Assembly (NCBI RefSeq): GCF_028554725.1
Contig: NC_071670.1
Span: 70,717,001-70,781,000 of the forward strand
Origin: Zeugodacus cucurbitae
Lineage: Eukaryota; Arthropoda; Insecta; Diptera; Tephritidae
Length of the DNA: 64,000 bases
Direction: 5' to 3'
The notes under the pieces are model-generated. The model was not told the DNA's origin. It worked only from the letters and a program-made list of their open reading frames with translations, and searched no databases. A program made the position numbers and the translations under genes. Shown here piece by piece: positions 37,301-49,109 of the stretch; the first letter of the stretch is position 1, and each line of letters opens with the position of its first letter.

Positions 37301-39260
37301 TTCTAACCTTTTAACTCACAGTTTGCTTTGTTTGACACACATTTGAGCTGTGATTTTGGCGATTTTGGAAGCGAGCATACAGATTCGCTTCGAATATCCA
37401 TACTCGCATGCACACTTGATATATTCAAGGTCATCTCGTTGTCAGTGAATTTATTAATCGCCTGCCTTTTGTCATTAAACCCGCATTAAAGAACGTAGAT
37501 TTGAAAAGAAAATTGGGAATATAGGCTAATCGTTCCATTTCATTCAGATATTCAATAAACACAAATTTATTTCTAATCAACTGCACAAATCCCTGAAAGC
37601 GTTTAACTGCAGTAATTGATTATTATCCTTCAAGCATTTAATATTTGCCTGCTTTATATTATTTTGTAAGTAGAAGCGTTCCAGTCTTTGTTTGGAAATG
37701 TGAAAATGTATGCAACCAATCGTAAGCCTGCCGATGCCTTAAGTAATTATTGCTGTTTCCTTCGTCTCCTCATTCGTAGTTATTTTTTTGAATCTCATTG
37801 ACTGAATTCTCATTGAATTTGCAGCGCTCATGTGCGCCTTTAGTTCTGCTCGCTTGAAGAAAATGTGTATTTAGGCGTTTGGCTCACCATCACTCATACG
37901 CACTAGTGCTTCCATATGCAGTGTGTGTATGCATAAGTGTGTTATGAGCTGCGTAGCTTTAAATGGAATTTAATTATGTCTCTGAATTATTTAGAAATGA
38001 AAATTACTGCACAATGCGCACGACGGCGTATACTTCTTAAAATCATTTTTAAACAGGTGGCAACTCTCCTTTAAAATATATTTTTACATTTTTCAGTTTT
38101 ATTTTAAGCTCTTTAAAATTACTTTATTTTATAGTGTACATTTGTTTACTAGGTTTTATTCAATTAAACAAAATAAAACAGGTGGCAACCTACCCTATTT
38201 TTTTCAAATCAACTTCATATCTTTTATGGTCAATATTTAAAAATAATAATCAAAGTCCTTTTTCTAACGGCGGTGCACGTGACGTAATTTTGTTGCGTAA
38301 CACAATTTCGTTGCAGTGAAACTATTGACTAGCGTGCTTGAAATACTCAATTTCAATAAGTTGCAAACGACGCATTGGAATTTTGAGCTCACATTCTTAC
38401 GTTTCTAAGAAAATATCCGTTGCACGCGACGTGACTTCCTTTCTCCGTTTTGGAATTTCAAATCATAAACAATACATGCTAATGAAGAACGAATAAAATT
38501 AATCATTTCTCGCATGTAAAAATTCAGTGCAACCCCATAAGCTTTCTTATAGAGCCTCCGTTATTTCCTAGCGAATAAATATGTCATTTGAATATTTCAT
38601 AAGCCACTTTGCACGCAAGAACAATGCGAATGAATGAAGCGAATATGGCAAAGGCGGAATTGGTGCAAACCGAAAGATGTGGGCCAACATAAAAAGGGCG
38701 ACACAAAATACTCTTTTATTAATCAACAACAACAAAGGTGGTTGCCATGTAAGCCAAAGCAAATGCCTTGTCTGCCGAGCAGCAGACGCCTGTTGCTTCT
38801 AACCCAAACACATTTGAACTCACACACACATAAACAGACAGACAAACATCGCGTATTCGAAATGCTCGAGCGCCTTTAACACGACGTTTTGTGTCAGCGA
38901 GAGCTCGGTTCGGTGGGGCACTTTAATATGCGCAAATTGTCCAGCGCCCCTTTGTCCTATTTCAGCATGCCATTGCGGGTCGACTGCCGACATCGACATA
39001 TCGATTTTATTCAAATATGCAGGCATGACACACTGCTCGCATATAAATTCCATTTCAATTGTTGGCCTCTTGCATTTTTAATAAAAATGTGGTCGCACCC
39101 ATAACCTGCACGATAATACACAAATATATAATAACAGAGGTGTACATACTAGGGTGGGTGCGTTTGTTGGGCCTTGGTGTTTCGTACTGGTATAGTAGAT
39201 AATAATTATGTTTATTTTTGTTTAGTTTAATGTTAAAAATATATATACTATAACCCTAAA
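34400..39260. other. non-coding stretch
   Basis: No gene was recognised. Features noted: a possible 17-nt microexon at 36099-36115, a perfect hairpin at 36790-36810 (CAGAGTAT, five T, ATACTCTG), GAAT repeats near 36405, and two copies of ACAGGTGGCAAC at about 38055 and 38180. The open frames here are short and AT- or CA-biased. Confidence 0.45.
36099..36115 (+). other. possible microexon with ATG
   Basis: TTTTTCATTATAG ends at 36098 and GTAAAT starts at 36116, enclosing 17 nt that contain ATGGAAAAG (M-E-K, phase 0 at the donor). The acceptor is fair and the donor moderate. Phase matches the 34390 donor, so it could be an alternative start, but 17-nt windows like this also arise by chance in AT-rich DNA. 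Confidence 0.12.
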
Positions 39261-39266
39261 ACGATA

Positions 39267-39638
39267 ACGGGTATTTTTTAGACGTATGCCAACATCTTTT
39301 TTGGTGTTGGTCTTCTTGGCAGCTGTTACTTGATTTATGCTCATTTTAGTTTGCCATTTTATAATGAACAGACTTATTCCGGAACAATATTTATTGCTAT
39401 CAAACGGTCCCAATTGCTGCAAAGAATATAGAAGAAGAATAGATCGAATATTGGGTCTCTTGGCGGGAATTTATTTGAGCCAGCACTTGTGTCCAGCGAC
39501 CGCCGCATTTGCCCGTAATAATTACTAAAACATAAAGGCAAACCCGTATCTTTATAATAAAGCAGAATTCTTTTCTATTATAACATTAAGTTACATGTGT
39601 TTGATTTCTTCTAAAATTTCTTCCAAAAAAACACCCTG
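39267..39638 (+). mobile_element. internally deleted mariner-like element, copy 2
   Basis: 372 bp between TA dinucleotides (39265-39266 and 39639-39640). The left end is ACGGGTATTTTTTAGACG; the right end, reversed, is CAGGGTGTTTTTTTGGA. These are imperfect terminal inverted repeats sharing GGGT(G/A)TTTTTT. ATG at 39364 starts MNRLIPEQYLLL, homologous to the start in copy 1 (9751). The sequence then passes, at the same point as copy 1, into a region alignable with that copy's C-terminal stub (SQLLQRI...), now broken by stops. The shared junction means a deletion derivative that itself spread, or a common deleted ancestor. No transposase can be made. Confidence 0.65.
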
Positions 39639-41232
39639 TATTCTTCAATTCATATATTGAACATATGTCTGTATGTAGGCGTATTTCATTCGCTTACATT
39701 TTTATTGAAACTAATGTGGCGAACCACAGTTTACCTGTTCAATCATGTAAAGAGCGAAAGCAAACTCATGAATAAAATACAGACATTTCAACTAATGCGA
39801 TTATTATTACAATATTTAGTGCCTGAAAATGCAATTGCGCACAACCACTGCGCCGCCCATGAATAATAAATGCTCGGTTGCATTTGAGATGAGTTAACAG
39901 ATAAAATTAGTGCAAATTAATGTTGCAATTTCATTTTAAAATGTTTAATTATGTAAATTATAGCGTTCAGTTGCGCATAGATAAAAGCAAATAAAGAGAG
40001 TTGCCTGAACTTGAGTGGGGATTATGGCGATCAATTTGTTGCGAAAAAGACTGGCCTAATCTTTTGTGAAACAGCGAAATAGTTTTTCATAAAAGAAAAG
40101 TAAAAGAGGATTATCATGCTTAGCTCAATTTGTCTAATCATAATTTTCTTTATTTTTATTACTTTATTTCTAGCCAAAACAGAATTTAAATGAAACTAAA
40201 AATTAATAAAAATGTAATATATTTCCAGTTTTGTTTACTAGTATCTACCTCTATTACAATTTTTATGGAAACTTTATGGGAATTATTACTATTATAGTTT
40301 TCACAAAATATTTGATTTCATTCAATTTTAGTCCGAACCGACCCTCTGGGCAAAGACAACAGCAGCATTAAAATGAGCCAATTCTCACTTAACTCCACGA
40401 AATTAATTTATTTGTCCTTTGGTTTCATATCATCTCACAGACTATATGGGTTTTCTATATTTATTCAAGCATTTAGTCGGCGATTTGAAGAAAAGCGGAT
40501 TTTGCTTTCAGAGCCGTTGACGAGCGCGAAAAAATCCACTTCACACCAATTATCACTTTCACAGCTTCTCTACTCACCTATTTGCCGAATTACAAAGCGA
40601 AACAAGACTTTCAGTGTTTCGTGTTTTCCCTGCCCTCCAAGCTGACGGCTGAAAATTGCGTTTAATGTTTTCCAAAGTAATTTGTAGCCATCGCCAGCGC
40701 AAACTCGTCCAAAGTAAATGCATGTAAAATGCCGATGGCGAGAATAACAAACACAAAGTGCACAAACGGGGACAATAAAAACCAACAACAACAACAAAGT
40801 TTACAAAGAATGGAGCAATAAAAATACATAAAATCGCTGTCTAACTTTCGTTTCGGTGCTCCACTTTTATTCGCCGCCGGGTGGCAACGCAAACTGTACG
40901 GAATGGAGTAGAGCGCTTACTGAGGTGAAGCGCCCTTGTAAGTGTCAAATGTGTTGAAAAACTCTCGATATGCCGCAGCCATTGTTGTTTTTATTGTCGC
41001 CATTGTTGTTAGAATGTTTTGTTGTTTACTTAAAAAACACACTCACACACTGTAGCATACACACAGGCGCTCAAATGGTTTGTGTTATCAACGTTCATTG
41101 AATCATCGGGAATACAATTTATTTTGTGCTCTAAATCTATTATGGGTGCAGTAATTGAGGTAGTGCGCCTTAAAGTATGCAAATGTGCCGACATTTGCGT
41201 GAAGTGAAGATATCTCCCTGCCTTTAACCCTT

Positions 41233-41269
41233 ACTAATATACATATGTGCGTATAATATGTATATTAGT
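41233..41269. repeat. perfect 14-bp inverted repeat hairpin
   Basis: ACTAATATACATAT (41233-41246) and ATATGTATATTAGT (41256-41269) pair perfectly across a 9-nt loop. The stem does not extend outward, so it is too short for a microRNA precursor. AT-rich palindromes of this kind are often microsatellite derivatives. Confidence 0.8.
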
Positions 41270-42266
41270 TACTTTCACACTTTCACTTAAATTTTTTTGT
41301 TTTTGTGTAGCTCTCTTCTTTTCATGTTTGAAGATGTGCGCATAAGTGAATAGTTTTGCATATTTAGTTGCATGCAAACCCATTGACCCGCATGACCGCC
41401 AAGTGCAGCTGGTCGCCTCTTAAACGCACGAGCAAGTAAAAGCGTGCATATAAATTTCATTTCCGTCGCCTCGGGCGTATGTTTTTAATTGAGAAATGTT
41501 TTTTTATAAAAAGAAGAATTAAATAACTTACTTACTTCAGTTGCCACCACTATTATTTAACACAGTCCTGAACTGTTGTTGTAGTTGCAACACATAACAT
41601 TTGGTCATAAAGTCTTATCCCCTGAACCAGCAGTTTTGCTCGGTTAGCTTTCGAAATGTAACAAACGAGAAAACAATTTAACTTTCTGCCTTCACTCATG
41701 CCATTTATTACAATATCTGTCCATTTTATTCCTTAATAATTTCTTAAAATAACTCAGAATGTTTCTAAAATGTTTTTCATGTGAGTTTTGCATGTTGTGT
41801 TGGGTGTTTGAATATTATAACATTATGCGATTTAAATTTCTTTTTTGACAGTTAATTGAGTTTTGCTCAGAGTAAATGGAATGACATATGAGTATCCTAA
41901 AGTAATTAAAAGTTTTAAGAAACGCAGCCTTCGATATTAAAGTCAAAAAATATCCAAATTTACTGTTTTTGCAACCAATCCATCATATGTACGAGTTAGT
42001 AAAGCAAACGAATAAGAATCAGTTAAGTTAGCAAGAAGTAGTGAATCGATAGAGCAACTTTTTAGTAGTGATACAATTTTCTCAAAAGAACCACATTTTA
42101 TTGAGATTCATAGCTATAAGTGTCCGATATTTACCGATATATATCAAGATATCGAGGAACGTAATAACTATTGTTATTTCGTGTCTAAGATAACCATATC
42201 GATGAATAAAGTTATTTTTGCTGGGATACCTTTCACTTATATGTTAGTCCTGGAATCATATAAAGG

Positions 42267-42317
42267 CTTGCTTCAAGCCTCATATATGTATATTCAATAT
42301 TTGATACTTGAAGCAAG
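42267..42317. repeat. perfect 11-bp inverted repeat
   Basis: CTTGCTTCAAG at 42267-42277 is mirrored by CTTGAAGCAAG at 42307-42317 with a 29-nt loop. The left arm is also partly self-complementary (AGGCTTGCTTCAAGCCT). It lies in a stretch with GATAT/TATCG words that may be an old dispersed repeat. Confidence 0.65.
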
Positions 42318-44227
42318 GTATGGTTCGATGTAATCTTCGGCACCAAATTGCATTGTACTATGCAAAGCAGATCTTTACGAGTCAATTTCAATAAGCCTTC
42401 TCAAATATAGACCGATATACGAAGATGATTTCAATTTAGTATGTAGAACTCCATCGAGCCTTTTCATATCATATACCGTGTATTTGTTGAAGTTATACGC
42501 CTTTAATTTTTGAGTTATCCGAATTTTCCAAAGGAAAAAGGTTTCGAATAATACTGGTACAAATAAATACATTCTGTAAACATTTTAAAAAGACATTTCT
42601 TGTAAAGATGTGGACGAACATAAAACAAGAGAAAATATCATGTTTTCGTTTTAACTTGAAACATTAAAATAAAATGGTAAATAAATATTCAATATTAAAT
42701 TAAATTCCAATAGTCAAATTAATAGTGTGAAACTTTCAACGGAATTTCTGAATATCTCTCTGAATTCAAACGAAAATTACCACTGAAAGATCAAGCTCTC
42801 AGTAACGCCCACTTTTGAATTTTCTCCAGTATTGCCCTTGCATAATTCTCAGTATTGGATGGCATTAAAAAAGCACAGACTTGGCGAAAAATTCCATTTA
42901 AAAAGCGATACATACTTGTAGCAGCTTGCTGTGCACTGCACCGAAAACGAGGCAAACAGAAATGAATCGAAATGGGAATTTATGAATTCTGTCATTTTGT
43001 TGCATTATACAATTTAAGTTGAAAACAATGGGGTATACTGCTGCGAAAGTGGCAAAACTGCATGTAGGAAGTACATAACAGCAGCAGCAGCGACAGCTAC
43101 AGCATATTGTCTTTATCCATACTAAATGTCAATAACAATAGCGGCGCTGAACGGTTTCATATACTCTTATGGGGACCCATGTAAGTGGCAGTTGTGTCAC
43201 TGAAATTCGTAATATCCTTTAAGTGTCATATTTGTCAATTTCTACAAGTAGAATAAGGGAAATGTGTTTGACATAAATGTGATAATGGACATGAACACCC
43301 ATTCGTATACAAATGATATTTGCAATATGAAAAAGTTACGTATACGCCATGGCGTGGCTATATGGCTGTATGAGGAAAGTGTCTGGATTTCCTAAATTCA
43401 TGAGAATTTTAAATATCAAATGATGTGTGTAGTTGTATGCAATATTAAAAAAAAAGTAGTTTGACTTTGATAAAAACATTATAAAAATTTATCACATGAG
43501 GAATGCGCGCATATCATGAAGGATATCAGCCTTACTCGCCAAAGAAACTATATGCAAATCTGTTTTGTTGACAGCTGTAAAAATACCTGGATGGTAAATG
43601 ATGCCTCTCGGAGTGACTTTTCATATCTTCAAAAGAAGACAATATTTTTAAATTTCTTTGTCATTTCAACAAATGAATCTGCAATTTCGACATATCAACA
43701 TATAAAATCGACTTTTTCTTTAAGAATGCACAAAATGCATAGCTGCGACTTGCAAAATACAGCCATATACTACACAGGATATTTAATACATATAATATTA
43801 CACCAGTGAATATATAATTCGATGCGCATTCAGTGAATTTGGCAAGCTTTTGATTACATTTTTAAGTGGATATGATGAAATGAACGTCTGACTGATTCGT
43901 GCATCTGCAGCAGCAGTTGTCGCTGTCAACATGAATGGCCTGCGTCAGCAACAGTCACAGCAGCAACACAAGCTTCGGCATCAGCAGTGAGCTTATCTAG
44001 AACGTCTGCAGACGCCTGGCATATACATAACCAACGTCAACTGTCGCCCGTTTGCATATGCACATTTGTTGTTGTTGGAGTTAATGCATACGCATGCATT
44101 ATCATTAACGTCAGCAACAGTATTTGAATGGCAGCGCACTTCCTTCTGCTTCTTACAACCCGACTGCAGCGCACAATCTTAGCATACATCTTGGCGCTTC
44201 GCTGCCTTCTTTATATAGAACAGATTT

Positions 44228-44248
44228 ACACACACACACACACACACA
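44228..44248. repeat. CA microsatellite
   Basis: An uninterrupted run of about ten AC dinucleotides. It explains the overlapping THTHTH/VCVCVC frames on both strands here. Confidence 0.9.
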
Positions 44249-45502
44249 AGGGTATAACTTGCGATGGTCATTGTCAGTGCCATTGTCAATATTTTCAATA
44301 CATATATATGTACATTTATACACACCTACACACATACATGCTTAAATGTTGCCACCGCAAGTCCTTGTTGCTAATTTTGTACAAACCTTAAAACCAACTA
44401 CTCGTCTGATTTACCGCAATGCTCGCCTTCAACTCAACATTATGGCATGCTGTCTCGTCCTTTGCTCGAGTTGAACGTGATTTTTCAAAAGTGTTTGTGT
44501 GTTCACCAAGAGTATGTTTGAATGTCAGTATGTATATGTATGAGTATGTATGATTGTCGGCGTTCCATTTTGCTAATGTATTTCAATGAGCTCTAATGCC
44601 GTCATCTCCATCGCCATCATTGTTACTTCTGTTGTTGTTGGCGACACTCAAATTCAACGCGGCTGTTATTGACATTCGTTGCAGATTTTACGGCCAAAGC
44701 CACCATCAGTGTCACAGCTTTGCTCTGCTCTTTAAAGCTTAACTTTTTTTCTGTCAAGTGATTTGCATTTTATGGCGACGTCTGTCATTTGTTTCGCATA
44801 CAATTCGCTTTCACGTTCGTTTCACATTGGTTTTATTGTTTGTGGTTTTTATTGTTGTTATTTTTGTGGTCATTAGCAGCAAAGCTGTCGGCAATAGGCA
44901 TTTAATGTGCTTAATTATTTGTTAATTTGTTCTTGTTTCATCTTTCTTTTCCAATTCAACTTTGTTTAATAAAACAAAAAAAAATCAACTTTTTAAGAAA
45001 TATTTGAATATTAATGAATATAATATATTATGAAAATGCAAACAGATGGTAACTTCTGGTAATATATTTATTACATTTATTTATTTTTTCTAATTTTTAA
45101 GGGTATTTACCAATTTACTGTATTAAGTCAATAATTTTAGTTTATTTCAAACTTTTAACAGGTGGCAACACTCAAAAAAAATATTTTCAACGGTACGCTG
45201 CTTTAGACCCCATTCATTAGTGTAGAAGTACATTGGTTCTAAATATTGTCAAAATGTTAGACTCAAGAAGTTCAAAGTAAATGAAGTTAGTAGTTCCTAA
45301 TTTTATAAAAAAATATATATTAAAATCAGAATTGTGCCAAACAAATTTGGGTTTAAGTTTATGAGTAAATTATAGTATTTCATACGTTTACAAAAACTAT
45401 ATGGCTTAAAACTCAAAAAGGTGACAACCTTCAAAATTGTTTTTGTTTATTTTTTATTCAAATGAACTAATTTTAAAACAATTACCCTAAAGCATTTACT
45501 AA

Positions 45503-45535
45503 ATATCTGTTTTTTTCTTTTCAGGTATGTTCAGT
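45503..45535 (+). promoter_or_regulatory. recursive-splicing ratchet point candidate
   Basis: A CTAAAT branch-point-like word (about 45500) is followed by TCTGTTTTTTTCTTTTCAG ending at 45524, and GTATGT begins at 45525. A 3' splice site thus abuts a 5' splice site with no exon between them. This is the structure of fly ratchet points, zero-length exons used to remove very long introns in steps (known from Ubx, kuz and other long-intron genes). The tract is long and nearly pure pyrimidine. It implies transcription of the + strand through this point in a large intron. A chance juxtaposition is possible. Confidence 0.45.
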
Positions 45536-45539
45536 GTGT

Positions 45540-48500
45540 CAATAAATTGTCAATCAATTGTAAATTCTAGGAAGGGTATGTTTCATATATCATTATGCAA
45601 ACCTTCATAAAAGCTTTAAATACTATTATTATACATATATATAAACATTCTTTCATATATTAGAAGAAATTTCCGTAAAACTTTCCTCCCGTTTTTATCT
45701 AAATCTCTCCCAGTTCTTACTCACAGAAATTTAACTACGTCAGTTAGCGGTAATGGTTTAACAGCACATTAATCTGCAAATATTTGACTCAACTCAGAAG
45801 CAGTGAGAGCAAATATGTCAGCTTCGCAATCAAATTGTCAACACACTGCAGACACTATGGAGAATTCTACACACATACATATACACAGCTAAAGTGAAAT
45901 ATTTAAGATTTGATTTGATGTCTGGTCGGAATAAAATTGCATTATGATAAACAATAACAAATTAAATTGTGCTCAAACTAGTTGTCCAGCTTAAGTGACC
46001 AGATAATAGAGTGCAACTAAAGCTAACAACAACACACCAGCCACTTAAATACAGAATAGAACGCAAAACTAGCTTCAGATTAAAGCGATTTCAAATTAAA
46101 TTCTATCAAACCACTTTGAAATCCCACTACGGTGCGAGACCACTTAATGTGTGAACTGAACTCATGCACTTGCTTCACATACATATGTAGAAACACACAC
46201 ATACATATATACATACATGCATACAAGTTGTGGTTTTAATGAAAACACTTCATTTCCCTCAATATTTCAAACACACACACACATGCAGTTGCTCACGATA
46301 CTTATATATCGCCCATATATCAGTTGGATCCACTCGTCGTGTCAACACTTTGTAGCAACAACAACACCAATAATAAGGATGAATTGAAAAAGTTCACACA
46401 CTCTTTCTCTTCCTCTGGCACTGGAAGTGAGGAAAAATAGGAAATCAAATAAATAAAGCAATTGAAGATCTAGCAAAAGTCAAGGAAGTGAAGCAGAATA
46501 GAACCAAATTAAGAAAAGTGTTTATGAGGAAATGAGCAAGGACGAAGGCTGCTGTGATGATGAGTGCTGCTGGAAGTAAAGTCATCAACAGTGAAGATTA
46601 ACTCAAGTCATCGAAAGGGACAAACTGACTTAATATTTCTTTAGGAGACACACAAGCATACTCACACGTGCCGAGGAATGCTTCGTGTGTGTGTGAAACC
46701 GCAAGGAATGAGCAAGTGAAAGTAAATGCAACGCGTTGAGAAGAGACACATTCACACAAGCCACAAGTGCGCAATTAAATTTTCAGCTTTCGCACGAGCC
46801 AATCAGGCACCAATGGAGCTTTCTTACACCGGCTGCAGAGGAGTGAGAGGAGACGGTTTGGGTAGAGTGTGTGTGGTTTTGGGAGAGTGGTGTGATTGCT
46901 GACAATTTGTATGTGTATTGCAATGGGAATTCGTGGCGAAGTTTGGCAGTTCGAAAGATGACAAGATTCTTATCTTTTCTCATTAATACAGCTTACAAGT
47001 GTTAGTGTTTTGCCCGGAGACAAGTGTATTTTGTATCTGGTCAAAAGTGGTGTCTGAGGCGTTGTTTTCTCAGTCCCTTTAAGCAATTTAATTATTTTCA
47101 TCGAATTTAAAAATTTATTTGCGCACAAGTGAAAGCTCAAAGGGCAAATGTACAGTTCTGTTGAAGCCAATGAAGATCAAGGGAAAGCAAACAATTTGGG
47201 TGATAATTGAATTGCTCTAGGGGAAGTGTACAGGAAATATATGTGGCTTAGATAAGAAATAGATAGAAATAAAATTTGGAAGCTTTTAAAAATAAGTTGA
47301 AAACAATCTTTGAAAATAAAAATTTTCAAAGCACAATTATTAAAAAAAAGTTGTGATAATACATATAAAAAAAAAATAATTTCTCTATCATATTATATTT
47401 ATATGTTATCCAAGTAAAAGTGAAAGTATTGACAACTTGTGTATTTAATTCTCGTTTGTTTCAAATTATTACTGTCAATAGAAATTCATGTGTCTTATGC
47501 CACGACTAATGGCTTCTATATGAGGCATATACATAAATAGTTATGGACAAAGAGGCAAAAAAATAAAATTTGAAGCCATTATGGGTCTTCAAAGCACAAG
47601 CAGAGAAATTATAGAAGCACAAAGTTCAAATCAAAACTTTTTCACTTTGAGCAGCAAATACGTTTGAATGACTTTGTAGACCTGTCACAAGGGTGACTAC
47701 AGACGCAAACAACAAACAAACTGAATGTGGCAGGTTCGCTGTGTAAATGTGTGCTCCATGAGAAAAATAAGCTCCCAAATGGCTACTAAAGCATCCACAA
47801 TCTAACAAAACCAAACCAAATAAAGGGTGTCATGCGTGATGTACATGCTTTAGGAACTCAAGACAGACACTCACAAACATATGCATGTTTCCTGCTTTTT
47901 CCTTTTCTTTACAATCCAAATAAGCTCGCATGCATACATATCCCAGGCGTTCAACTGCAATCAGGTGCTCACGTTGCTGATAACATAAATCACTTGTCTG
48001 CTCACAACTTCTCACTCATTTATCCATTCGTCCGTCAGTCGTTCTGTTTGTTTGCAGATTTGTTGGCAAAACACACACACGATATGTTTGCCGATCGCTT
48101 GTTGCTGTCGTACGTGCGTCTATCGCGATTCTCTACACTCACAAAAACTAAAGAAACTTATTATACGAGTATGCACTACAACAAATCACCATTTACCTTT
48201 CTCGGTTTTGTAAAGTAATTTCTGAGCGTTTGGCTCAAACGCGTTCACGACGCGCCCAAAAACAAGGGAGTCTTAGTCCATATTGAGTATCCAATAACTG
48301 TAAAAACACGAAAAACGTTTAATTAATCAATTACATAACTGTAAACATTGGCGTGATTATAGATTTCATTCGATAAAATTACAATAACAACAAATTGAAA
48401 AAAATTTGCAATGATTTATGAGTGGTTTGGACACACCTTTTTCGTGATTTATTAATTGAAGTAAGAATTATTTGGCATGTTATAGTTATTAGAAGAGCAG

Positions 48501-48590
48501 ACGGCGATTAATATGGCATTGTGCGACATGGTTAGGTATTTAGCGAAATCATTTGTTGTATCTAAATAAATACGCCTGAATAAGTATCTT
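45540..48590. other. non-coding stretch around the 46532 exon candidate
   Basis: A region of exon-like composition (GTGAAG words) extends from about 46390 to 47230; outside it the DNA is AT-rich. The 128-codon + frame at 47832-48218 has no recognised domain and is T- and H-rich. No RNA gene was seen. Confidence 0.4.
46532..46575 (+). CDS. candidate alternative first coding exon, Cys-rich start
   Basis: ATG at 46532 in the context GAGGAAATG opens MSKDEGCCDDECCWK. At 46575/46576 the frame meets TGGAA|GTAAAG, a fair donor, leaving 44 coding nt and phase 2; if unspliced it stops at 46577. The preceding 130 bp (AAG, GTG and CAA words, few T) look like a fly leader. The two Cys-Cys pairs in an acidic setting could be lipidated; that is inference. 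The phase equals that of the 61876-61919 exon. No promoter pattern was found upstream. Confidence 0.2.
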
Positions 48591-48593
48591 TAA

Positions 48594-49098
48594 CCCTTTC
48601 GACCCCGACGTTGCCTATGAGCAATTTCACCAGTTTGATGACTTAAAGCAAAAGCTGTGTTCAATGTTTTAACTTGATTTAAGTGGCTACTTATAGATTA
48701 ATATATTAAAAATGAAAATCAAAACAGTTAACAACATTCTTTACCGTTATTCTTATAGTTTTTTTAGCATAGTGCATTAAAGTCGTTGATAATTTGTGAA
48801 CGAAAATTTGCAAACGTTTGTTAAAATCGATCCAATTATTATAATAATTTAATTCAATGAAAAAATGAGTATGCATTTTTATTCGAAATGTATTATAGCA
48901 TTTTTTCATGAATTCAAAATCTTCGCTTTATGACTTTTGTATACCATCATGCCCCAATGTTACTCACAAGCAACCTCCTGTAGCGCCCATAATAAAAATT
49001 TTGTTTGTAATCCCTTTTTGGCATTCTTTTATGGTCCCAATGGAGAAAAATTTATTTGGAATTTTAAAACCACAGGAAAAAAGTCGGGGTCGAAAGGG
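48594..49098. mobile_element. piggyBac-like MITE with TTAA target duplication
   Basis: 505 bp bounded by TTAA on both sides (48590-48593 and 49099-49102). The terminal inverted repeats are perfect over 16 bp: CCCTTTCGACCCCGAC at 48594-48609 and its complement at 49083-49098. TTAA target specificity with CCC-starting termini is the hallmark of the piggyBac superfamily; Kolobok elements also use TTAA, so superfamily is inferred. The interior is AT-rich with only a 64-codon frame near the right end (48908-49102) that runs into the repeat and has no transposase signature. It is therefore non-autonomous and needs a transposase supplied elsewhere. The intact termini suggest a fairly young insertion. 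Confidence 0.85.
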
Positions 49099-49109
49099 TT
49101 AAATAAGGC

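Larger units (their letters stand above)
39650..45500. other. non-coding stretch with scattered hairpins
   Basis: No supported gene. A GC-richer patch at 40330-40920 holds an acceptor-like TTCAATTTTAG (ending 40331) on the + strand and an excellent minus-strand donor AATAG|GTGAGTAG (intron from 40576). The frames linked to these are not recognisable. A CA microsatellite lies at 44228-44248. Further GGTGGCAAC-like motifs lie at 45163 and 45420. Confidence 0.45.

Noticed and set aside
47832..48218. 128-codon + strand frame
   Set aside because: Low-information T/H/L-rich composition, opposed by a minus-strand frame, no domain.
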